Source of the DNA: Canna indica
Lineage: Eukaryota > Streptophyta > Magnoliopsida > Zingiberales > Cannaceae
Assembly: GCA_034359265.1 (NCBI GenBank)
Contig: CP136891.1
Location: 39,982,001 to 40,046,000 of the forward strand
Direction of reading: 5' to 3'
Length of the DNA stretch: 64,000 nucleotides
Shown piece by piece: positions 55,250 through 64,000 of the stretch. The number at the start of each line of letters is the position of its first letter. The first letter of the stretch is position 1. The notes under the pieces are model-generated. The model had not been told where the DNA came from. It made no database searches and worked only from the letters and a program-made list of their open reading frames with translations. Both the position numbers and the translations under genes were made by a program.

Positions 55250-56060
55250 CAACAATGTAGCATGCTAAATTCTCAGTATCAATTCAACATGCTCTGAATT
55301 CTCAGCATGCTGAACCATGCTGAGATTCTGAGAATTCTCAGCATGGAATGAGAATGAATTCTCAGCATGCTTAATTTACCAAGTTTAATTTACCAGCATG
55401 AATTCTCAGCATGAAATGAAATGAGAATGAATTCTCAGCATGGAATGAGAATGAATTCATTCTCAACAAGTTTAATTTACCAAGAAACCTCCCATGTTGG
55501 TGCTAGATTGATTCCTTTGGTACTAAAGTGGACTTCCTCTAGCCCACGTGAACCCTAAATGGATTGTGAATTGGTACTAGCTCAATGAAATGAGGAATAC
55601 CCAACAATACAGCTGCTGAATGAATTCAACATGCTCTGAATTCTAAATTCTCAGCATGAATTCAGCATGTTGAATTCATGCCGAGAATTCAGAGCATGTT
55701 GAATTCATGCTGAGAATTCAGAGCATGCTGAATTCAGCAAGTTTAATTTATCAAGAAACCTCTCATGTTGGTGCTAGATAGATTCATGCTGAGAATTCAG
55801 AGCACGCTGAATTCATTCACAGCATGAGCATGCTGAATTCATTCTGAGAATTCAGAGCATGTTGAATTCATGCTGAGAATTCAGAGCATGTTGAGAATTC
55901 AGCATGCTCATGCTAAGAATTCAGAGCATGCTGAGAATTCGGCATGCTCATGCTGAGAGTTCAGCATGCTGAATTCATGCTGAGAATTCAGAGCATGCTG
56001 AATTCATTCACAGCATAAGCATGCTGAATTCATTCACAGCATAAGCATGCTGAATTCATT
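55250..56060. repeat. GAATTCAGCATGCTGA-type minisatellite in CACTA F
   Basis: Irregular tandem and inverted repetition of short palindromic words (GCTGAGAATTCAGAGCATGC, TGAATTCATGCTGAGAATTC, CAGCATGAGCATGCTG) over about 800 bp, between the subterminal repeats and the second gene's 3' end. Confidence 0.88.
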
Positions 56061-58143
56061 CATTTTTTGGTATCCAGGCTATTCATGGTATAACAATGCA
56101 TTAACAAAATAGTTCATGCATTAACAAGAAAATTTTAATGCTATTCATGGTATCCAGGCTATATGTGCTAGGGTGGACTTAATTCATCTATTATACCAAG
56201 GAACCTCCCATGTTGGTGCTAGATAGATTCCTTTGGTACTAGAGTGGACACTTCATTCCCTATTACAAAGCCCAACATTGGGCATCATCAGCCATTGCAG
56301 TCACCATCTATGGTAGCTCAACTAAAACAATGAGCATACCTTATGGGCAACCGAGCAAACAAATCAATTTCATATTTTAACTAGTTAAATCTAGAAATGT
56401 GATTTTGCGACATGGCGTGAGCATTTGGTGCGAGGACTCTTAGTCAAAAAATATCGAATGATTAATTAAGAATGAAATTTAATTTACTAACCAGTAATCA
56501 TAACCCAGCTGATGAAGGTGGAGATGGAGGTGGTGCGGTGGAACTCGATGGAGAATTTGTTGATTCCGAATAAATGATAGGAATACCAAGTTGTCTTAAT
56601 AGCAAACGAACTTGAGCCTCCACTTGTGATTGCATCGATGTCTCCAAGTGGGTAATGTGCTCTCGCATCGATGCCACCTCCATCTGCATATTGTTCCACT
56701 CATCATGTGCCGGACGATGCCCATAACTTGAGGATGTACTTCCTTTAGAGCTTGAACTCCCAATAATAGATTTAACACCCTCTCGACATCCAAAACCATA
56801 AATCCGATTATGAGATGGGGATCCAGAGACATTAATCCATTCTTCAGGATCAAAATTCGGGTGTAATGATGCATCTGTTCCATACTTCTCTATGATTGAT
56901 GCCTCATAAGTCTCCTATACAATTTTTAAAAAAATAGTTAATTATTAGTTAAATGAAGTACATACCGCAACTTTTTGTGATTTGTCGTCGACATAGTCAC
57001 CCTCACTACTATTTCGCTTATGGGTGTGTTTAAACAACTCAAGATGTGTAGGTGGTCGATTCAACTTTTCTTCCTACAAAAAAGATAAATAATATTTAGT
57101 TAACAATATTAACATAAATTTTGTATGACAACAATATTATCAATATCATACCAGTTTTTTTCGATGAGCAACAAATGAAATAGATCCACCTGTATGAAGT
57201 GTAATGTTACCATCTACCTCCTTCTTGCGATTGAGACGGCCGACTTCTGATTTTCGTCTCCACTTATCTGTATCCCAATGCTCAATACTAAGTTGATTTC
57301 AAATATCTGGAGGTATCCACGGAAGGCCAAAACCGCTAGTTCGGCGGATATCATCGGTGTTAGCCTTTCTTTTTGCATAATTTTTAGCATCACACATATT
57401 ATCATAGAAGCGTCGACAAGCTGTCTTGTCCCATATTTCTCGAACCTCATCGGTCTGAGAAGGATCCCAACGATAAACTACCTAAAAAAACCCAAATACA
57501 CAATAGTTGAGATAAAAATTTCAATTTTAGGGGTTTATATATCAGCAACATACAATTATCATAATCAAATTTTAAAAATAAAATTACCTTAAATTTGTCC
57601 CAGACTAACTCCTTCAGATGTGATGGCACTTCAGACCAATATGGTCATACACCCGTGAAATTTCCCTTAATAATTGATGAAATGTCTCGAACCACTTCTA
57701 TCTCGGGGAAGCTACAAAAATAATAAAACTAGATCACAAATGAACTTTATGGTCATGCAAATGTCATGCAAACAATTAAAGTCTGTAATGAACTTGGGGG
57801 AGAAAACCACACATATGTCATGCAAACAATTAATACTTGGTTTTTTGTCAATGGTGCTAAGTCTATAATTAACACTACTAAAATGAACTTTGCTGAAAAA
57901 TGAGGAAAGATAAGAACAGTGGACTAGTCAATGGTGCTAAGTAAATACTATTTGACTTGCAATTAATTCTAAAAACTCAATAATAGTTTTGATAAAGTAA
58001 ATAACAGTGGACTAATCCAATATGCTTTTATATATCCTAACTGCATGAACTCAGTATAGTCAACTTAAAAACTTCACTTTTAAAAGTAATGAGATGAACT
58101 TTATCAAATATAGCGAGCTGAACTTGAATTAGCAAATATTGAA

Positions 58144-58311
58144 GACTTATAGAAGATATGAGCTTGGCAAATGAAAGAGAGACTAGAAGAAAGAAGGTTG
58201 TCAAAGGAAGTTGAGGGAAGTGAGAAAAAGAGCCATTGAACATTGGACTGGCTCTTCTTCTCACTTCCTCGGTCTTTCTTTCATTTGTCATGCTCATATC
58301 TTTTATAAGCC
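58144..58311 (-). repeat. Long inverted repeat inside intron 1 of the F second gene
   Basis: Arms of about 62 bp (left 58144-58238, with an extra insert of roughly 24 nt; right 58250-58311) pair through blocks such as AGATATGAGC, CAAATGAAAGA and GGAAGTGAGAA with a short loop. It may be a small MITE or a small-RNA-producing foldback. Confidence 0.7.
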
Positions 58312-58319
58312 TCCAATCT

Positions 58320-60170
58320 CTGTCGTTCCAAGTTCTGTCGGCTCCTCACAGGTAGCATCATCATTGTAGACAAGGAACCATCATCTTCAGATGTATGATG
58401 AAGAGGGAGAGGTGGAAAAGGTCATATACATGTTATGCCTTTTAAGACCCCCACTATGGGAAATTTTAATAACAAGACAAATCACATAGAAAACTAACTT
58501 GGCTCTTTCTCAATCTGGCCAGGAATGATTGATCACAAATGAGGTAAAAGGAAAAAGGGAAAAAAAGAAAACAGAAGGCAAGAAGAGCCACAAATATGAA
58601 TACCTTCAACAAAAGCAGAAATAAAAGAAAAGGTTTCTCTCAGTCTACTCTCTGCACTGCTTTTGTTCTTTTCCTCCTTTCTTGCTCTAGAGATGTAGGT
58701 TGGTGTGGAGTTTTTGTTAATGTGCGTGGGCTGCATCATTATCTCATCATCTGGTGGGGGACTGGCAAGCAAGTGCCACTAACACAAGTACAAATAAACA
58801 ATTATCTGAGGGGGAAACACCCAATCAATAACAATTAAAAACAAAGAAGAAAAAGAAAGAATATGAAGAGAGGGCCATTTTCCAAGTCCTTTCTACAGGT
58901 GTTGGTGGAAGTAAAATACTCGCACAGTATGGAGGACAAGGGGAGAAGTCATCATGAAGAGATAAATGCCATGTTCCTCTTTCCTCTATTATTTTTAACC
59001 TCAACTCTTTTTTCTCCTTCAAGTCTCCTTTGCTTTGTGGGCATGAAAGGGACTTGAGTCGACTTGAGTATTTGTAAGCACAAAGGGTTTGCTAGTGTGT
59101 ACAATTAAGTGCTTTGAATCAGTATGAGCAGAGCTCTTGTTTCATTGGCTAAAACACATAATATTCTTGAATCACTGGAATCAGTTTCTGCTTGAACTAG
59201 ACAAGACTTCTACTCTTGTTTCATTGGTTGAAACACATAATTTCTTGAACCATTAGAATCAATTTCATCTGCAAGCATCATTAAATTTCCTTCATAACTT
59301 TCATGGGAGTACACAGGCCTCTCCCCAAAAAAATATGCCAAGATGGGAGCTTGTTTAAGTAGGAGTACTTCTAGGAAGAAGGTCCCTCTTGTTAATTGTA
59401 CTTGCTAGTTGCCTAGCTGGTGAAGCAATTAAAAGCACATGATAAAATAATTGGAGGAAACAAAAAGAGAGACAAGGTTGAAGTAACTAAGTAATATTTA
59501 TGTTGAAGTAACTAAGTAATATTAATGCTGAGGTAATAATTGGATGAACTCAAACTGCTAATAAAAATGACAAGTAGTTATTCATATTCATTCATGCTTA
59601 TAGAACAACAATATTAATGCTGAAGTAACTAAGTAATATTAATGCTGAAGTAAGACACAACCTTCAGTTATATTGCATCATACAACAACAATAATGGTAA
59701 AGTTTAGAAGAGTACTCAAGTCTTATTATATATATTAATCACGATAATAGGAATTATTCCTAAGAACAACTTGGTGTATATGGAGTTACTAATAATTGAA
59801 AAAACGCACTCAGTGTCTTAAAAAAGTCCAATAAATTATCGACTCAAGTACCAAGTCCTGAAGACCCTTGAAGGCTATGTTTTACCCCTAACTAACAAAC
59901 ATCAAAAAGCTCAAGCGATGCATTATGTCATATCTCCCTCCAACAGATGGTCACATTTTTTGAGCCTTACACCAAATCAAACAAGATAAAGTAATATAAT
60001 GTTGAACTAAGAATGAGACTAAATTGGCCACAATCTTACATTTCCTGATTTCCTACAGGCAAAGGATGGTCACTTATGATAAAGCAATATATGCAATTTT
60101 GAAACATATTGCAGAATAAGCTAGCTACCCAAACAATAACTGAAAGAATATAATGCAAAATATAATGATC
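58320..60170. other. Non-coding intron sequence of CACTA F
   Basis: AT-rich intron 1 sequence with GAAGTAACTAAGTAATATTAATGCTG-like local direct repeats near 59480-59660. Short open frames have no recognisable domains. Confidence 0.5.
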
Positions 60171-60734
60171 TACCTTTTCTTATCAATAATTAATAGGCGT
60201 CTATCATCTGGTGTCTCTGACGGTTGTGAATGCTGATTTGGTCCTCTTCGACGTGTAGTATCATCACTGTGTGTAGCAGCAGATGTAGATGACACAAGAG
60301 GAGCTGATGGCATCAAATGCAAATGGACTGAAGGTGGTGAGGGTGTTGGTGCTGGTGCTAGTGCTGACGACGTCGAAGGTGTAGGAGTAGAAGGTGTTTC
60401 TAGTGGAACAGTAACAGGTACAATTGTAGACAATTCAAGTGGAATGGTAACCGGTACAACAGGAGTACAAGGTGTAAAGGTCGTGGCTCCAACTATAGCT
60501 TCAGATGATGACTGTGTAGAGGTCGCAAAAGGTATTTCAATCAAAGGAGGACGCCCTCGACCTCGTCCTCGCCCTCGTGACACCATTATTTACTAAAAGT
60601 GCATTAAGAATAGTTAATAATTCAAGACACATGAATTTTAAAAAAAAATCAATTACAAACAAATGAGAGTTTGTCATCATGTTCACAATGATTTTATAAG
60701 TGATCATCAAAAGTAAACTTATACAAAAAAAGTT

Positions 60735-63700
60735 TCAATCATCATTCTCCTCATTTGACAAATACTCGTCAACTTCATCATCTTCACTATCTTCCATGTC
60801 TATAGTGTCCACTTCTTCTTTGTCCTCCTTAATGGCTTGTCTTCGAGTTCTTAAGAAAAATTATTCATGTTGATTTACTTCATCAACTACATCATCGTTA
60901 TCAACTAATACATTTAACAAATTCAACTCAGTTGTAGGCATAATAGGTTGTATTGTTTCAACCTCATCCTCTTGAAAAAAATCATCGGTCTGTGGAGGGA
61001 TATTATCGTATGTTTCTTCAATCTTTAATACATCAAATCTATTTCTTGCTTTAATTTTGCATACAAACCACCAATCACTCCTTCCTTTTTTCTTTGAGGG
61101 ATAACTAGTGTAATAAACTTGTTGAGCTTGCTCTGCCAACACAAAAGGAGCATTGTGATAAAGTCTCGACTTGTGATTGATTTCAACAAGTCCATGGCGA
61201 GGATGTACTCTAACTCCTTTTTCGCTATCAAACCACTCACATTTAAATAATACCACATTATTTCCACCAAATTATTCTACCTCCATCATATCAATCAAAA
61301 TGTCATAGTAATCAACTTCAAAGTCATTGTAGCAACTACCCTTGACACAAACACCACTGTAAATTGTTTTCTTTCCATGTGAAAATTCTTTGGTGTAAAA
61401 CTTATATCCATTCACAAGATAACCCTTCATGGAACGAACCAATCTTTGTGGGCCTTGTGCAATGGCAAGTATTCGATTATCAACCGTGTGAATGTTATGA
61501 TTAACCTATCAAAAAAAATGAAATAATCAGGATTATTCACATTGACATTGACACAAGAATGATTGTTCAACTTACATAATCTCTCAACCATTTTAGAAAT
61601 TCTCTATCTCGTAACTTCTCTAGCTCTGCGTCAGTTAAGTGTGGTTCTCTTTGCCTAACGGTATCATTAAACTCACTAAAAAAAATAAGGTTTACATTAA
61701 CATAATTTGAATATATGAAATAATTAACGAAAAGTTGATGTTAATACTACTACGTACTTAATGAAAGGAGAGATTTTTTGACAATTCATAAGTACGTAAA
61801 GCTCCATTGCTTTATACTCAACTTCGTCGACAACCATCCTATAACGCCCAACGGCCCCACAAGGTCGACCAAGGTAGGTAAAGATAGATAGACGTCTCAT
61901 GGTAGTTGGAACTCCACCATCATCATTTCGAGGTACTTGATTCAATCTTGTGTTTACCTTTGGTGCAAAGTAGAAAGAACAAAAAGTAGAAATTTCTTGT
62001 ATGATGTATGCTTCACAAATTGATCCTTCAACATATGCTCGATTCTTCACTTTTTTCTTCGATTGAAGCATATACCTGAAATATTTTTATAAATTAAGAC
62101 GTTTAAAAAAATTAGAAATTTGAATGAAGAATCAAAAGGCATATGTGTTACCTTTCGAATCTATACATCCAACTATATTGTACAGGACCGCCAACTTTAG
62201 CCTCATAATGTAAATGAACAAGGAGATACTCTATAGAGTCGAATTTTTTTTTAACTCAAGTCTTTTGACCTCCTCAATTCGCAACACACTTGAACACAAG
62301 TCCCGAAAGAATAAACTCAGCTCAGTTAATGTATCCCATACTGGATCAAGTAACAAATCACGAAATGCAATTGGAATAAGCCTTTGCATGAAAATATGAC
62401 AATCATGACTTTTCATTCCATAAAATTTGCAATCATCTATATTTACACATCGACTTATGTTTGAAGCATAACCATCGGGAAATTTCAATTCTTTGACCCA
62501 ATGACATACTGCTTTGATTTGTTCTTTATTCAACACAAATGAGGCTCTCGGCTTCAACAATTTTCCATTGGCATTCTGTAATTCTAATTCGGGGCGCTTG
62601 CAATACTTAGGCAAATCAGCTCTAGCCTTGACATTGTCTTTTGTTTTCCCCTTGATGTCCATTACCGTACTGAATATATTTTCAAATATATTTCGTTCAA
62701 TATGCATCACATCTAAATTGTGTCGAATTAAATTTGTATGCCAATACGGTAAAGTCCAAAAGATACTTTTTTTAACCCAATTGTGTTGTTGCCCAAATCC
62801 TGAAATTCTAGCAACACATTGATTTTCAAATTGAATACCAGGCAATTTATCAACACGTGCCTCCATTTCATCGCCCGATAATCGTGGACGTGGAATATCA
62901 CTTTCAATTCGACCCTTCATAAATTTGTCTCTTTGCCTTCGATATGGATGATCAAGAGGGAGAAACTGACGATGTCAATCGAAAAATGATGTCTTTCTCC
63001 CATTTTCGAGAATAAAAGATTTGCTATGCTCTAAACAATATGGACAAGCTAACCTCCCATGTGTGCTCCATCTTGATAACATAGCATATGCAGGGAAGTC
63101 GCTGATAGTCCACATAAGTGCTGCTCTTATTTGAAAATTTTGTTTTCTAAACACATCATATGTCATAATCCCATCAGACCATAACATGTTCAATTCATCA
63201 ATCAATGGTCTCAAAAATACGTCAAGTTCTTTACGTGGGCTCTTTGGTCCAGGAATTATGAAACTTAAGAATATAAACTGATCCTTCAAACACAGATGGC
63301 TGCAAATTGTATACAGTAATCAACATAAGCCAAACTGAATATGGAATAGAAGAATACCCAAATGGGTTAAAGCCATCGGTGCACAATCCTAATCTGACAT
63401 TCCTTGGATCAAAAGCAAGTGAAGGATGGTGAACATCAAATTGTTTCCATGCTTCACTATCTGCAGGATGTGCAACATCATCTGAACTACGATTCTTTGC
63501 ATGTCAAATCATATACTCAGCAGTTTTTCAGACATAAAAAGCCTTTGAAGTCTTTGTGTTATCGGAAGATATCGTAAGACCTTATACGGTGTTTTTTTTC
63601 TCCTACCATTATTTAATGGTGTTGGCTTATATCTAGGATGTCGACACACTGAGCACTGCATTAAATTTGTTGTTTTTTATAAAACAACATGCAATTATTC

Positions 63701-64000
63701 TGACATGCATCTATCTTTTCCTATCCAAGTCCTAGTTTCTTCATCATCTTCTTCATTTTATAAAAAATTTCTTCCAATTTTGCATCTTCTGGTAACATAT
63801 CTTTGATTATTGACATTGGCCGATCATAGCAAGCTTCGCTCATGTTAAACTCAGATTTGCAATTGAGTAACTGTGACATGGCTGATAACCTACTTTGACT
63901 CTTACAACCACTCCATAATGGCTCATCTGCGTACTTCAATAATTCAAAAAATTTGGCAGCTTCTTCATTTGGTCTTTCTTCTACATTTGATGAGTCAATA
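60735..64000 (-). pseudogene. TNP2 transposase of CACTA F, intron-containing and degenerate
   Basis: The N-terminal side is outside the window. Readable pieces run 63939-63721 (YADEPLWSGCKSQSRLSAMS), 63289-62975 (FIIPGPKSPRKELDVFLRPL, AYAMLSRWSTHGRLACPYC), 62920-62231 (QQHNWVKKSIFWTLPYW, LDVMHIERNIFENIF), 62071-61724 (DUF4218) and 61256-60861 (DUF4216: FKCEWFDSEKGVRVHPRHG). An acidic tail ends at 60735. Three short introns with good GT-AG sites are predicted at 62076-62151, 61676-61757 and 61508-61575, in places where the B and D copies have none. Several stops and shifts elsewhere make it a pseudogene. Confidence 0.85.

Larger units (their letters stand above)
56498..60586 (-). pseudogene. 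Transposase_24-type second gene of CACTA F, five exons with two nonsense codons
   Basis: The predicted exons (minus) are 60586-60174, 57711-57588, 57481-57152, 57073-56966 and 56914-56498. They total 1,392 nt, or 463 codons plus the stop. Exon 2 is 124 nt and exon phases equal those of B. Exon 1 encodes an RGRGRGRG start and a P/S/T-rich region. Exons 2-3 give SSIIKGNFTGV, YWSEVPSHLKELVWDKF, WDPSQTDEVREIWDK, RTSGFGLPWIPPDI and HTGGSISFVAHRKKL (Transposase_24). Exon 5 gives DPEEWINVSGSPSHNRIYGF, then a coiled coil and a proline-rich tail. One in-frame TGA lies in exon 2 (after FTGV) and one in exon 3 (after PPDI), both at positions where relatives have Trp. Intron 1 is about 2.46 kb. Confidence 0.82.
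54459..64000 (-). mobile_element. CACTA element F (large, second family, right end outside window)
   Basis: The terminus CACTACAAGAAAACAGGG lies at 54459 inside the Copia RT. The genes run on the minus strand: TNP2 first (64000 to 60735), then a five-exon Transposase_24 gene (60586-56498), then a satellite-like region and subterminal repeats. At least 9.5 kb are in view. Its subterminal motif (GGTAATACCAACAGA) and intron-containing TNP2 differ from the B/D family. Confidence 0.9.

Noticed and set aside
1..64000. tRNA, rRNA or known structural ncRNA genes
   Set aside because: No cloverleaf with A and B boxes and no rRNA-like sequence was recognised by eye. The TGGTATCAGAGC hits are retrotransposon primer-binding sites, not tRNAs. 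A tRNAscan-SE run would settle this.

Overview
The window is plant nuclear DNA, most likely from an angiosperm and probably a eudicot. The basis is one host-type spliced gene of the plant SABATH methyltransferase family, plant-type CACTA (En/Spm) elements with TNP2 and Transposase_24 genes, an L1-type plant LINE with a DUF4283 ORF1, and Copia and Gypsy retrotransposons primed by initiator-Met tRNA. I cannot name the species. Nothing bacterial, organellar or viral was seen.

Layout: 1-3469 is the 5' part of a minus-strand Copia-like element with gag but no recognisable pol, sitting in a Gypsy LTR and gag fragment (3470-4867). Then come a decayed CACTA (A, 4868-8282) and a minus-strand LINE (8279-14088 plus 21323-21463) whose 5' UTR is split by a nearly complete 7.2-kb CACTA (B, 14089-21322). 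A decayed CACTA (C, 21464-25816) follows, then the 3' half of a hAT element (25817-27451).

The hAT relic ends about 210 bp upstream of the only credible host gene, an apparently intact four-exon SABATH methyltransferase (27662-29834; 369 residues). Its second intron holds a 289-bp solo LTR with a perfect 5-bp target duplication. Downstream are a 1.6-kb non-autonomous CACTA (E, 30443-32036) carrying a fragment of a CrRLK1L-type receptor kinase, a 669-bp hAT MITE with a perfect 8-bp duplication (33503-34171), and a set of related LTR fragments in inverted orientation (35168-43335). One of those fragments is split by CACTA D (35682-40716), an internally deleted close relative of B.

The right side is a degenerate Copia element (about 43340-54458). 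It is interrupted by a second gag-only element (45656-52924), by a 410-bp MITE (53028-53437), and finally by the large CACTA F (54459 to beyond 64000), which belongs to a different CACTA family with introns in TNP2.

How the parts work together: each autonomous-type CACTA carries TNP2 (transposase) directly followed by a five-exon Transposase_24-type gene, as in the two-protein En/Spm system. B keeps an open second gene, but its TNP2 has two nonsense codons. D has one nonsense codon and a 2.2-kb deletion that fuses the two genes. Upstream of TNP2, copies A, B and D share a roughly 206-208-bp imperfect hairpin with paired changes in both arms, inside what looks like a 5'-UTR intron. This hairpin, the palindrome-rich U3 regions of the gag-only LTR family and the kinase fragment in E are the most interesting non-standard signals.
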